Assembly: GCA_029379385.1 (NCBI GenBank)
Contig: CM055607.1
Coordinates: forward strand, 37,011,235-37,075,234
Origin: Quillaja saponaria
Lineage: Eukaryota > Streptophyta > Magnoliopsida > Fabales > Quillajaceae
Direction of reading: 5' to 3'
Length of the DNA: 64,000 nucleotides
Shown here: in pieces, positions 1 through 13,705 of the stretch
Numbering within the stretch: the first letter of the stretch is position 1
Layout: every line of letters starts with the position of its first letter
Made by a program: the position numbers and the translations under genes
The notes under the pieces: generated by a model
Told to the model about the DNA's origin: nothing
Database searches by the model: none
What the model saw: the letters and a program-made list of their open reading frames with translations, nothing else

Positions 1-762
1 TGGCAGCTCGACTAATCTGTTCTTTTTGTACTCTCTATTCAACCCCCTTTTCCCGGTTTAGCAGAAATGGAAAAAGAATCCTTTACCCTTTAGTGCTCTC
101 TTTTTTAAAATTGTCGTAGTATGTTCAGAGGATTGATACAAACAGAAACACAGAATTTGTGGGCTCATTCTTTCGTAAAATGTTTATATATTAGTAGTTC
201 CTTCTACTTTCACATTGGCGCTCCGATTTTTATGATTGAAAGCAGACATATAAACTTATGAGTTATGGTTAGTTTAGCAAAAGTAAACCCGTCCAGCAAA
301 TCAGAAAGAAATTATTTCTTCGAGTCTAATAGCTTCTGAATCGTTTTGAGAATTCTTGTCCATTTGCTGATTGATAGTGCACGCTACCTCACAAAATAAA
401 CTGCGCAATTGCTAAAGTTCACAATCAATCTCTCTTTCATTTTTGCTGGCTAGTTCAAAAGTTGAAACTTGTCAAGGACCGAAAGAAATAAAAGGAAGAA
501 AGGAAAATTCTAACTGAGCATTACATACTTGGCAAGGCTGGAACTGGAAGGCATGTAATTTTTGCCTTCAAGCTATGGGAAGCTCGTCTGCTTATGAGTT
601 CAACTGTTCAGTAGCTAAAGCCAATTTCTCGGGATCGCATTCTCGGGAAGCACTTCCAAACGGGTAGAATCAAGAAAATCTTTGACTTTATTTAAACACC
701 GGTACCCTACAAACTCAACCACGTATGATTGATGTTAGTTTTCTTTGTGAGGGTGGTGCGAT
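1..762. other. Upstream region of the first PPR gene, no gene seen
   Basis: AT-rich non-coding sequence with no open frame that resembles a protein. It should hold the promoter and 5' leader of the PPR gene that starts at 763. I see no RNA gene or clear transposon end in it. Confidence 0.5.
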
Positions 763-3024
763 ATGAAATGGATTTGCATGAGTTTTAGATGCTGTAGCTT
801 TGCTGCATTTTTGAAATGCAATATAATTATCTCTCGGTTTGGGTTTCACCGATTTCAGTCCCACTGGTACCACTCATCACCCTTCGTTGACTCCAAGAAC
901 AAACGGCTCGTTGATACTCTTCATTCTCAGGCGGTAAAGAATGGCTCTCTTCTAAATTTGGACGTGTGTAACCATGTTCTGAATTTGTATGTGAAATCTA
1001 AAAATTTGGACCTTGCACAGAAGTTGTTTGATGAAATCCCCGTGAGGGACACTCAGGCATGGACCATTCTTATATCTGGTTTTGCTCAAATTGGCTCTTT
1101 CGGGATGGTGTTAAACTTATTCAGAGAAATGCAGATGGAGGGTATTTGTCCAAATCAATTTACGTTATCAAGTGTCTTGAAGTGTTGTTCAAGTGTAAGC
1201 AATTTTCAATTGGGTAAGGGAATCCATGGCTGGATACTTAGAAATGGGATTTACAGAGATGTCGTGTTGGAAAACTCTATGCTTGATCTGTATTTAAAAT
1301 GCAGGGTTTTTGAATATGCAAAAACATTATTTGAGTTGATGGAAAAGAGAGACACCGTGTCATGGAACATAATGATTGGTGCCTATCTCCAAGCCGGAGA
1401 TATGGAGAAGTCTCTTGACATGTTCAGGAGTTTGCCTCGTAAAGATGTTGTGAGTTGGAATACAATTATAGATGGGCTAATGCAAAAAGGGTATGAAAGA
1501 AATGCACTGGAGCAGCTCTATCATATGGTGGAAAATGGGTCTGAGCTCTCTAAATTCACTTTCTCGATAGCTTTGGTTTTGGTTTCTTCTTTATTGCTTA
1601 TGCAGCTAGGAAGACAACTTCATGGTCGTGTAGTTAGACTAGGTATTCATAATGATGGGTTTGTGAGGACTTCACTTGTAGAAATGTATTGCAAGTGTGG
1701 GAGAATGGACAAGGCATCCCTAATTCTGAGAGAAATGCATGTGGATTCTCTCAGAAAAAAGTTTCCTAAAGTTTCATGGAAAGAATCAATGACAGAAATT
1801 ATTTCATGGAGTTCAATGGTTTCTGGGTATGTTTGGAATGGCAAGTATGAAGATGCTCTAAAAATTTTCAGGTCCATGGTTCTTGAACTGGTTGTAGTGG
1901 ACATAACAAGTGTCACAAGCATTATTTCTGCCTGCGCTAATGCTGGAATTATGGAATTTGGTCGACAGACACATGCATATGTTCACAAAATTGGGCACAA
2001 GATAGATCTTCACCTTGCTTCTTCCTTTATTGACATGTATTCTAAATGTGGATGCTTGAATGATGCTTGGGTGATTTTCAGGCAGACTAGTGATCCAAAT
2101 GTTGTATTGTGGACTTCAATAATATCTGGCTGTGCATTCCACGGACAAGGGAAGGAAGCCATTAGGCTTTTCGAACAGATGAGGTATCAGGGCATCATAC
2201 CAAATGAGGTTACTTTCGTAGGGGTTTTAACTGCATGCAGCCATGCAGGACTGCTTAAGGAAGGCTGTAAATATTTCAGTATGATGAAAGAAGTCTATCA
2301 CATCGAGCCTGGAATTGAACATTACACTTGTATGGTTGATCTTTATGGTCGAGCTGGTTGCTTAAATGAAATAAAGGAATTCATCCATGAAAATGGAATT
2401 TCTCACCTGTGTGTCATCTGGAAATCATTTCTATCTTCCTGCCGACTTCATAAAAATATCGAGATGGGAAAGTGGGTTGCTGATAATATACTTCAACTCG
2501 AACCATCTGACGCAGGGACTTATATTTTGCTATCAAACATGTATGCTACCAATCATAAATGGGAAGAGGCAGCCAGGGTAAGGAGTTTGATGCGAAAGAG
2601 AGAAGTTAAAAAGCACCCTGGTCAATCTTGGATGCAATTGAAGGATCAAGTCCACACTTTCGTCATGGGTGATAGGTCTCACCCACAGGCTATGGAGATA
2701 TACGCATATTTGGACAAGTTAATTGGAAGAGTGAAGGAAATTGGGTATTCCTTTGATGTGAAGCTGGTGATGCACGATGTTGAAGAAGAACAAGGACAAG
2801 TACTTCTTTGTCATCACAGCGAAAAGCTTGCACTTGCCTATGCAATTATATACACAGCCTCTGGAACACCAATTCGAATTATGAAGAACCTACGTATTTG
2901 TACAGACTGTCATAACTTCATGAAGTATACTTCTCAGCTTCTGGAAAGAGAAATAATTGTAAGAGACATTCATCGGTTCCATCATTTTAAGCATGGCTGC
3001 TGTTCTTGTGGAGATTATTGGTGA
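763..3024 (+). CDS. DYW-class pentatricopeptide repeat protein
   Basis: Intronless gene for a 753-residue protein, probably an organellar RNA-binding factor of the C-to-U RNA editing type. The N-terminus (about residues 1-42) is rich in Arg, Ser and Phe and poor in acidic residues, as in a mitochondrial or plastid presequence. PPR repeats follow (for example the W-T-I-L-I-S-G-F, W-N-I-M-I-G-A-Y and W-S-S-M-V-S-G-Y helices), then E/E+ repeats and a C-terminal DYW domain. The deaminase-like zinc ligands are visible: H685-S-E687 and C713-x2-C716, plus a terminal C-S-C-G-D-Y-W. The length is normal for the PLS-DYW subfamily and nothing is broken. Editing function is known for the family; the target transcript cannot be told from sequence alone. 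The start is the first ATG that covers the presequence. Confidence 0.93.
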   Translation: MKWICMSFRCCSFAAFLKCNIIISRFGFHRFQSHWYHSSPFVDSKNKRLVDTLHSQAVKNGSLLNLDVCNHVLNLYVKSKNLDLAQKLFDEIPVRDTQAWTILISGFAQIGSFGMVLNLFREMQMEGICPNQFTLSSVLKCCSSVSNFQLGKGIHGWILRNGIYRDVVLENSMLDLYLKCRVFEYAKTLFELMEKRDTVSWNIMIGAYLQAGDMEKSLDMFRSLPRKDVVSWNTIIDGLMQKGYERNALEQLYHMVENGSELSKFTFSIALVLVSSLLLMQLGRQLHGRVVRLGIHNDGFVRTSLVEMYCKCGRMDKASLILREMHVDSLRKKFPKVSWKESMTEIISWSSMVSGYVWNGKYEDALKIFRSMVLELVVVDITSVTSIISACANAGIMEFGRQTHAYVHKIGHKIDLHLASSFIDMYSKCGCLNDAWVIFRQTSDPNVVLWTSIISGCAFHGQGKEAIRLFEQMRYQGIIPNEVTFVGVLTACSHAGLLKEGCKYFSMMKEVYHIEPGIEHYTCMVDLYGRAGCLNEIKEFIHENGISHLCVIWKSFLSSCRLHKNIEMGKWVADNILQLEPSDAGTYILLSNMYATNHKWEEAARVRSLMRKREVKKHPGQSWMQLKDQVHTFVMGDRSHPQAMEIYAYLDKLIGRVKEIGYSFDVKLVMHDVEEEQGQVLLCHHSEKLALAYAIIYTASGTPIRIMKNLRICTDCHNFMKYTSQLLEREIIVRDIHRFHHFKHGCCSCGDYW

Positions 3025-4328
3025 GCAAAGCTAGAAAATTAAATGTATGTAATTTGCAAGCCTTAAAATTACTTTGGTGATGATCTTGCCAGAGTTTACA
3101 TAATTGGGGAGCAGTTGGACATGTTTTACAACCTTCAACAGTGACCAAGGCTTGTAACTTGTAAGGCTGAAACAGAACCATGTCAAAATGGAGTAGGTCA
3201 AGCTTCACAGTCTGAAATTCTGGATTCTAGATATTTTTGTATCATGTCAGTCGCTCTTTTAGGATTTTTTTATTTGTTTGTAAAAGATCACGCTCTTACA
3301 AATCAGGTATGACAAACCCATATATGTTTGTTATGACTTATGACTGAAGCCTTTCCATTCCGTTTCTTCTGTTTCTCGTTGTATATCTATCAAATTGTTA
3401 CGATTAGCTTACCAATAAACAAAAACAACTTCATTACCAGTGATTTTGTAACCTAATGGTATTATTCAAGTTAGATATATCCACATTCATGCTTCTCGGA
3501 ACTAATTCGTCTTAATTTACTGTCTGACAAATGGCCAACTTATTTGTCAAAATGACATATTGTTTCCCTTGGAGGAAGCTAGCCCAACCTTTCTTTCTTC
3601 AACAAACTAGTTTTCTTATTCTCAGAAACAATCATTCCCTGCTTCTTCATATTCAAGAAATATCCGATTTGGTCTATATCGCCAGAACTTGGAGTTTTAA
3701 CAAGAAAGCTCGCTTGGAATGTACTACTTTTGTTTGAGTCCAAATCAAGTAAAAAAAGGGAAAAAGAAGCATAAAGAAATTATAAAAGAAAATAAACAAA
3801 CTCAGAAAGAGATACATGTGAAAATGGTGGGATGGTATCGTATTGTATAAGGGAGGTAAGTGAAGGAAAGGAGCCCACTGTAGAATTCTAATTAATTGAA
3901 TAAGAAAAGGATTTGCCAAACAGAGAGGGATAGAAAGGGAGAGTTAAACTTAGTTACTCAATAAACTTTTAAAGGGATGTAATGATGTATACTTAGAAAT
4001 ATACATGGATTCATACTCTTAATTATTGTACCAAGACTTCAATTTGGAGACCATTAGTCAATTAACGTCCAAACATACCCATCAATCGGAGTGTAGGAAC
4101 ATATTTTCGTCTCTCACTATCTCTATCTCTACCAAACAGATTCATGTGTAGCTTGACTTTTATACGTAACATTATGGTAGCTTCATGACAAAGCCAGAGT
4201 CTACCTCGTTATAACAAACCTTTTCTTCTTCCCAAGGTTGTGTTTCCTTAATTACCAAAGTTTCCTCTTACGTTCTTGATTTCTTATATTTCCTCATTTC
4301 CTCTCTCTAGACTTTTCTTAACCAAGAA
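3025..4328. other. Intergenic region, no gene seen
   Basis: About 1.3 kb between the PPR gene and the RIC gene. The short open frames here have no recognisable domain or codon pattern. It should hold the 3' UTR of the PPR gene and, in its last few hundred bases with CT-rich runs near 4250-4320, the leader of the RIC gene. Confidence 0.5.
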
Positions 4329-5054
4329 ATGAGAAACAGAATGGAAAGGCTTGTTATTCTTCCATTCTCTGTTGGTTGCATCTCTGAAGCCAGTGTTGCC
4401 GTCGGTATTCAGCCAAGAAGATCACCAAGACCAAACACAAACTCATCTGCAACAAGTCTCTCTCTCATTTTTATGAATATCTTGTTTCCTTATTTCTTAT
4501 ATTTTGGCCAAAGCTTAAATTTTGATACATTTTTTCTTTAAATTTTGTTTGTGAAGGAAGCAAAGAAGAGGAGGAGGATACAGTCAGCTTGTCAAGTGAA
4601 GGCATGAAGAACTCGCTCAGGTTCCTGGTTATTCCAAAGTCTAACATATCCACAGGGTTTCACAGGCTGTTGAAGGGTTTTAAGAACATTTCTCAATTTT
4701 TTGGTAAGTGGGTGTAGTGTAACGTACGCAATACATATCACTGTTAACCCTTTATGGTTAATTTATTGTTTCTCTTTGCTATCTAATGTAGCGGACAAAG
4801 AGGACTTGGAGGAACTAGAAATGGACATGGAAATAGGGTGTCCAACAGATGTAGAGCATGTGACACACATTGGATGGGATGGTTCCACAACTGCTAATCC
4901 CGTAAGAGGCTGGGATAATCTAATGACTCCAGAGCTGCTCTCTCTTTCCTCTGTTCCTTTCAAGCAATATGAGCTTTCCATGGCCCCAAAAGCCGGAGAA
5001 ACACCACTAATTAGGGAGCAAGGGGTCTCCTTGACAGTTTGTCAAAATCCATGA
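4329..5054 (+). CDS. CRIB-domain ROP effector (RIC family)
   Basis: Three exons, 4329-4455, 4557-4703 and 4792-5054, join in frame to a 178-residue protein. The N-terminus M-E-R-L-V-I-L-P-F-S-V-G-C-I-S is typical of small RIC proteins. Residues 105-122 form the CRIB motif, with I106, P109-T110, H114, H117-I118-G119 and D121-G122 all in place. Family knowledge: RIC proteins bind the active GTP form of plant ROP GTPases through this motif and pass the signal to actin, microtubules or calcium in polar growth. The layout looks most like the RIC10/RIC11 subgroup, but I do not assign a member. The first donor (GT at 4456, followed by CTCT) is weak; the second is a good GTAAGT. The 3' end converges on psaL, 464 bp away. 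Confidence 0.87.
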
Positions 5055-5518
5055 TTGTTTATAATATGGAAAACCCAATATTCAAATGGAAATATTGATT
5101 GCACATGTGAAATTGTGAATGATAATGATATGTTTGTATTTAAATGTATAAACCAAGTCCATGGCATACTAGTTGTTAAAAGCTTATCTTGCAGCTGCTA
5201 TGAATATGATTCTGTAATTTTATATATGTCTGGCAATTCAATTTGCTTTGAGTTTTGGGCACTCTTGTGTTGTGTAGTATAAAATCAGCCTTCATGTGCT
5301 GCAGACACATATATCCTGAGCAGGAGGACAGACTAACACTAAGTATCCCACTAATTTTGTCACTATAGTAAAACTCAAAATAGACTGCAAAGGAAGATTC
5401 AAAAAGATTACAAATTTTAGATGCATCAGAGGACAAATGGTAGTAATCAAATATACAAATCTCACATTTCTTTTCACATAGAACATTGAAGCAACAATAT
5501 AACATAAATGCGAAAGCT
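5055..5518. other. Convergent intergenic region between RIC and psaL
   Basis: The two 3' UTRs meet here. No protein-coding signal beyond chance frames is visible. Confidence 0.5.
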
Positions 5519-6298
5519 TCACTTGAAGTAGTAAGGAAGATTTAGGACATAGAGAAGGAAGTAGGCCCAAGTGACACCTGAAATCCCTCCGAAAAAGAAG
5601 CCACCGGTGAACTTGCCCCAACCTTCAGCTGTTTGCAACTGATCAGGCTCCTTCTGACGGCCTGTCAAGGTTAAAGATGGGGCGGTGGATGGCTCTCCTT
5701 CCTTGAAAGAAGTAATTCCATAGATTGTCAAGCAGATGCTGAGAATGACAACAAGTCCACCAGCAGCAAGAGACCCTGCTCCTCCGGCATAGGGTGTGTT
5801 CCTCAAAGGCCCTGCCTTGACAAATGGTCCTACAAGGAGGAAACCATGTGCTAGACCAACCTCAATACCTCTGAGAAGTGGGCTGACTGCTGTCCTATAA
5901 GCTGGAAGGTTGGAGAGGTACCATGCAATCAATGGGCTTGATGTAACTGGAGTTTCAAGACTTCCAATGAATGGGTCACCATTGATAGGCTGAATAACTT
6001 GAAAAGTTGGCTGCAATAACAGAGCAAAAATGAGCAAGGAATTAAATATGTAATAACCAAAACAGAGTAATGGGTTGTGCTAAAAATATAAAATTGACCA
6101 AAATTTCAGTTAGATGCTACATATTATATTAGTAACCTTTTCAGATTGGATGGCCTTGATGGTGAAGCTGAAACGTCTTTTAGAAGGCAAGAGATGGAGT
6201 GGGGAGCCAGAGAGGCCCTTGGGAGTGACCAAAGGTCTTGTGGTTGTTGAGGTGAAGCTGGACTTGAGCTGGCTTGCCATTGGAGAAGCAGTTGCCAT
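5519..6298 (-). CDS. psaL: Photosystem I reaction centre subunit XI (PsaL), plastid precursor
   Basis: Two exons on the minus strand, 6298-6137 and 6010-5519, separated by a 126-bp intron, give 217 residues. Residues 1-48 are a Ser/Thr/Lys-rich chloroplast transit peptide; the mature protein probably begins near A49-I-Q-S-E-K. The rest is the conserved PsaL body: the [15 protein letters not shown] stretch, the E-V-G-L-A-H-G-F segment with its chlorophyll-binding type His, three hydrophobic segments, and the C-terminus N-L-P-Y-Y. PsaL sits in the thylakoid membrane where it docks PsaH/PsaO and, in cyanobacteria, supports trimers. The ATG at 6298 is chosen because it opens the [10 protein letters not shown] transit start typical of the family; the longer frame upstream has no ATG. 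Length is normal and all junctions keep frame. Confidence 0.97.
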
Positions 6299-6498
6299 GG
6301 CCTTAGTCGTGTTCTCCAAGACTAGAGGTACAGGTAGGGGAGAAGTTTGTTTGCCAACAGATTCAGTATTATTGGCAGAGGCGCAGGGCTAATGAATGAA
6401 GTATGATCCTAGAAGGCTATGTACGTCCATGGAAATCAAATCGAATGTTGTGGCTGATGAAGCCCCTAACACCTCATTGGACGAAATGCAATGTGGAA

Positions 6499-6513
6499 CC
6501 TTATCCCTTATCC
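6499..6513 (-). promoter_or_regulatory. Tandem I-box (GATAAG) pair upstream of psaL
   Basis: Read on the minus strand the sequence is GGATAAGGGATAAGG, two back-to-back I-box cores about 200 bp upstream of the psaL start codon. I-boxes are known elements of light-regulated nuclear photosynthesis genes, so light control of psaL through this site is a reasonable inference. Confidence 0.55.
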
Positions 6514-6692
6514 AAAACAAAACCCAAAATCTTTTCTTGGATATTTTAAGGTTTAAACGGGTCGGGTCAATATACACGAGGCCCATTTTCACCCATTGTA
6601 AGGGAGCGACTGATAGAATTTATAGGTTGGGCTGGAAATTTACAATGACCCAATGTAAATACCGAGTCAATTTTGTGAAACACTGAATTATA

Positions 6693-6698
6693 CACGTG
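6693..6698. promoter_or_regulatory. G-box core CACGTG in the psaL / phosphatase divergent promoter
   Basis: A perfect CACGTG lies about 395 bp upstream of the psaL start and about 1 kb upstream of the phosphatase start. G-box plus I-box is a known pairing in light-responsive promoters and a target of bZIP and PIF/bHLH factors. Single hexamers also occur by chance, so the function is inferred from the company it keeps. Confidence 0.4.
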
Positions 6699-6791
6699 AA
6701 TACATCCATAGGTTGTAGCTCATGGTTTTTAGGATAAAAGAAATAAACCTTTATTGAAAGAAAATATCCAATGTACTAGAAGTAATGCAAG

Positions 6792-6907
6792 GGAAATATT
6801 TTATGCACAGTTTTTATTTGTTGAGAGGATGATGTTTTTGACTTGCCATTCACTTTGCTCTCTAATCATCCTATTAGGAAGAGTCTTGTGCATAAAATAC
6901 TTAATAT
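6792..6907. repeat. Imperfect inverted repeat (hairpin) with ~40-bp arms
   Basis: The left arm (about 6793-6833) holds ATTTTATGCACA and GAGGATGAT; the right arm (about 6865-6907) holds their complements, ATCATCC and TGTGCATAAAAT, around a loop of some 31 bases. It lies in the shared upstream region of psaL and the phosphatase gene. It looks like a small fold-back MITE or its remnant; a small-RNA precursor is possible but unproven. Confidence 0.5.
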
Positions 6908-7684
6908 TTTGTATGCATGGACTTGTCAAATAAATAACTTTAAGCAAAGTGATATTTTACATATAAGGAAAACTAAAATAAATTTTAAAAATAACTAAGT
7001 TGCTGAAATATCTACAATTTTCTTGGTTTTTTTAATTTGTTGTCATTATTAATATTTTTAATTCTTAACGAGTGCCATAACAATATTTATTATTAATACT
7101 AAAAACAAATATTAATTATTTTGCTTATAGATGATCTTAAAAGACATTTTAAAATATAAATAAGTATTGAAGGGGAAAGAGGAAGATTCCAATTCCCAGC
7201 AATTGTCAAAAATCAAAAATTAGTTGGATTCAAATTTCAAAGTAGCAGTCTCCCTTTGTGGAAGACAAGTCCAACTTTTTCTTTTAATCACCTTCCTTCC
7301 TTTAGCCCAAGTTCAAGTAAATAAATAAAAACCCGCGACTAGGCGGCCCCTTTCTCTCTCTCTCTCAAACATGAAAAAACTAAAAACACAATACACAGAT
7401 TTGAATCGGAATCAGAATTCTAAGAGCCAACGGCTTCGTCTTTCCTCTTCTTCTTCTAACACCACTTCCTCTTTATATATATATATCTCTCTCTCTTTTT
7501 TTTCCTTTCTCTGAAACCATTGAATCACATTCACCTTCTTTTTCTTCGTCTTCCTCCTTGAGCAAGAACGTGCATTTATTATTTGTTGCGCAAAGAAGAA
7601 GAAGAAGAAGAAGGAAAGGAAGGGATTCAAAAGAGACGAGAAATCATCTAGGGATTTTTCGTTATTTGAATCAGAGGCTTTTAG

Positions 7685-10619
<2,935 letters not shown>

Positions 10620-11506
10620 CCAGGCTTGGATCGATCTTCATTTTGATTTTGCGGAGTTTCTTAACTCCTTTTCATCGTTGCATGCGATTTTTGTTGATTC
10701 ATTCATAGAAGTTAGGTTTTAAGAGACACTTTTATACAACTGTACAAAATTTGGTCTTATTTTTGCTTCCTTCAATATTCATTGTCCGAGTTGTTTGCAC
10801 ATCAAATATTCCAATAGCAATTGTGATAATTTCTAGTTTTTCAGAAACAACAAGAAACCATTACTGGAATTGGATACTGCTACTGTTTTTTGAGTTTGTC
10901 AAGATTGTGAGAGAATAGTTTCATGAGTCAATGGCATGTCTCGGTACTTTCCTTGTAGTATGGCGAGATATGGTTTTTTTTTTTTGCACTTGCATCTCCT
11001 TTTTCATTTTATGCTTTAGTATATCGTGAGAATAAATAAGATTAATTAGATTTATTCAGATCAATATATGATTTGTTCATATCAATTTATGTTCATCACT
11101 TATTTTTTTATTTAATTAATCTGCTAATCACGGTTAAGGAACAAAATTTTCGAATTTCATTGACATGCTGTTTGCAAGGGTGACAACAAAGGGAAGCAGT
11201 GTCAATTTTTTTAATATTTAGAGTTGTTACATATAAAAAAATAAAAAAAAATAAAGTACATGTAATTTGCTATTTTTTTAATTTTCTATTCGAGTTGATT
11301 TGTGTCAAAAACTGCCACCGCTAGAGAAAAGAGAGCGCAAAGTAGGAGACGTCCAGAACAGTAAATATTCCAAAAAGTTGTATGTCAGTGATATTTGAGA
11401 AACATGTCGGTATACTACAGAACCAATTGGAGGCCATAGACCACAAAGTTAGCATGGGCATGACCCTATCAGAATATCGGAATACCCATCTTCTTACAGA
11501 TAAACC
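10620..11506. other. Intergenic region before the MBS-like gene
   Basis: 3' flank of the phosphatase gene and upstream sequence of the zinc finger gene. AT-rich with homopolymer runs; no gene or mobile element recognised. Confidence 0.5.
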
Positions 11507-11604
11507 TATATAAGAACCCTAACTCGAACCCTAACCCCATTGCAGCACTCGTCATCCTCCAGCTAGGGTTATCCCAATCTCTCGTTAGGGTTAGGGTTAG
11601 GGTT
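11507..11604 (+). promoter_or_regulatory. TATA box and telo-box cluster of the MBS-like gene
   Basis: CTATATAAG at about 11507-11515 is a good TATA box 167 bp before the start codon. Just downstream come ACCCTAA motifs (near 11517 and 11529) and then a perfect array GTTAGGGTTAGGGTTAGGGTT at 11584-11604. The AAACCCTAA telo-box is a known element of promoters and leaders of plant translation-related and dividing-cell genes. I read this as a regulatory telo-box in the leader and not as an old telomere, because the array is short and sits exactly in a 5' leader. Confidence 0.6.
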
Positions 11605-11681
11605 CACCTATCGCAGTCAAGGAAACAAAGGACAATAATTTGGAAAGACCCTTTGTCTCTTTCTGCTCGAGCATCTCTACC

Positions 11682-11996
11682 ATGACCGGGAAGGCCAAGC
11701 CGAAGAAGCATACGGCGAAGGAAATCGCCTCCAAGGTTGATGCCGCCACGACCAACAGGGGTGGAGGAAAAGCGGGTCTAGCCGATCGTTCAGGTATCGA
11801 GAAGGGTGGCCACGCCAAGTACGAGTGTCCGCACTGCAAGGTCACCGCCCCTGACATCAAGTCCATGCAGATTCACCACGACGCTCGTCACCCCAAGATC
11901 CCCTTTGAGGAGTCCAAGCTCGTGAATCGTCATGCCGTCAGTGTGCCAGAAACCTCAAAAGGCCGCCCTGGTATTCGCGGTAGCCTTAAGAAGTGA
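11682..11996 (+). CDS. MBS1-like small C2H2 zinc finger protein (methylene blue sensitivity)
   Basis: A single-exon gene for a 104-residue, very basic protein. It opens with M-T-G-K-A-K-P-K-K-H-T-A-K-E-I, contains the N-R-G-G-G-K-A-G segment, one zinc finger (C49-x2-C52, H65 and H70 as likely ligands) and ends G-I-R-G-S-L-K-K. This layout matches Arabidopsis MBS1/MBS2, which are needed for singlet-oxygen signalling from chloroplasts to the nucleus and associate with stress granules and P-bodies. The ATG at 11682 is chosen because family members begin M-T-G-K; an open frame runs further upstream but without an ATG. The leader carries telo-boxes and a TATA box. Confidence 0.9.
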   Translation: MTGKAKPKKHTAKEIASKVDAATTNRGGGKAGLADRSGIEKGGHAKYECPHCKVTAPDIKSMQIHHDARHPKIPFEESKLVNRHAVSVPETSKGRPGIRGSLKK

Positions 11997-13705
11997 ACGC
12001 TGAAGTTGATCATTGGCCAGTTGTACCTGATATATCTGTATTTTTCCTTTTGGTCTTTGGCTTCTTTTCCTTTGGGTAATTTTAAGCTATGGCTATTTGG
12101 ATTTCATGGTCTATGAAGTGGATAAGAAGGGATTGGTAGAATTGACATGTTCTTAATAGGCCCTTTTTTCATGTCTTGAATGTAGTATATTTGTTAAATG
12201 GGTTTGATGATGATGGTACGTATGTTAGTGTCTTGCTTTACTATGCTAAATGAACTTCTGCTGAAATGTTAGTTCTAAAAGCTGTGCTCCCACTCCTAAT
12301 TATGTAGATTCATACGGGTGAAACCGGGTTTCCCAAATCGATTTGCTATCTTTGGCTCTCCCTTCAGTGTCAAAAGGGGCATGACTATAATTATCTCTAG
12401 TTATGTGTAGTGGTTGCGTATTAGCTGCTTATTTCTCCTACTTGAACTAATTGAAACTTAAACTGTAACGTTGGTGGAGGAGGAGGAGGAGGAGGTTGGT
12501 AAAGGCTAATAACTTTGGGTGTTTGAAGTAGTTACAAGTTTTGTCAAAAAAGTTATGTTGTCTTTGAAACTCCTCTATAATTCATAACCTCCGTTTTCTT
12601 TTTTGTTAGGGTTCTTGTATGCTTTGCTTGATGGCTGTCTAATCCAAATCTCAACTTCGCCCAAAAAGAGAAGAAACACAAATTTGAGTGTATGTGTTAA
12701 TTGTTTGATACTTTGATTAAATGTCTGAAATAATTTTAGGAGATTCAGAATTCGAGAAGCTGCGGTAATAACCTAAGATTGCGTTTGTGAGGTTCAATGA
12801 GTATATGGTTCCTATTAAGATTGATAATGTTTGAATGGATTTACTCTAATCTGAATCTGTGTGAGACAGTGCTAATCAGTGGATTAATGTTAAACCCCAG
12901 TACGCAACCATGGCGCAATTTTTACTTCTATTGGAACATCACATTAGATGACTTCTATCAGTCTTTGATCTGTTCCTCAACTTCAGTAATTTAATACCAT
13001 GGAGTAATACCTCTTTAGCCCACTTCTCATTAACTGATTTGCACTTAGACGTTAATCTGCTTCTTGTAAAAGGCATCACTAGTTCCTTTGGGATGAGGTT
13101 GTCTACAGGTAGCCCCACCTTGTAGTAAGCATTACGTTGTAAAATTATAATATCATAGTGCATCATCTTAACGCGTTTCATCATCCATTCTGACATATAG
13201 TCCAAATTAGTCCAGTTTATAGTTTATACCATACACCACACATCGTTATTGTTGCACTTTTTCCTTTTTAGTTCTTTCGATTAAATTTGCTGCCACATAA
13301 AAATTTGTAGAAAGAATTTCGAGTGCCCATCTTCACATTATAGCTACTAACGGAGTATGAAGCATCCTTTCTCTTTCAATTACATACGGGAACCTTGAAT
13401 CAATGCTCTTCATTGGAATTCACATTTTCAGAAAGTTCTTATGAGTCAGGATAAGAATGAGACAAGTATTTATCCAAATTCGGGAATTATATCTTCCTGT
13501 TAATTAGATTATAAAAGTGTACGCAATACTGGGAATTACATACACAATGCAATATGTATAGGAATTTCATAGCACGTTTGAAATAGAAATATTAAAAATT
13601 GTCACAAGAATTGCAGGACAAGACCTTTTAAAAACAATAAAGGCCAAAACGTTCACCTCTGCGGCTAATTTCAATAGAAACAAAAGGCAAAAGAATAGGA
13701 GAGAA
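11997..13705. other. Intergenic region between the MBS-like and WRKY genes
   Basis: 1.7 kb where the two genes converge. It contains a (GGA)n run at 12474-12495 and otherwise no supported gene. The open frame around 12939-13205 (minus) has no recognisable domain. Confidence 0.5.
12474..12495. repeat. (GGA)n trinucleotide repeat
   Basis: Seven consecutive GGA units preceded by GGT, in the 3' flank of the MBS-like gene. Confidence 0.8.

Noticed and set aside
1647..1922. Minus-strand open frame inside the PPR gene
   Set aside because: Shadow of the real PPR reading frame; no domain and no start context.
6114..6392. Plus-strand 92-residue frame across psaL exon 1
   Set aside because: Antisense of the psaL transit peptide exon; no ATG-supported or family-like product.
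11584..11604. Telomere repeat as a sign of an ancient chromosome end
   Set aside because: Only three units, in a leader directly after a TATA box; a regulatory telo-box explains it better.
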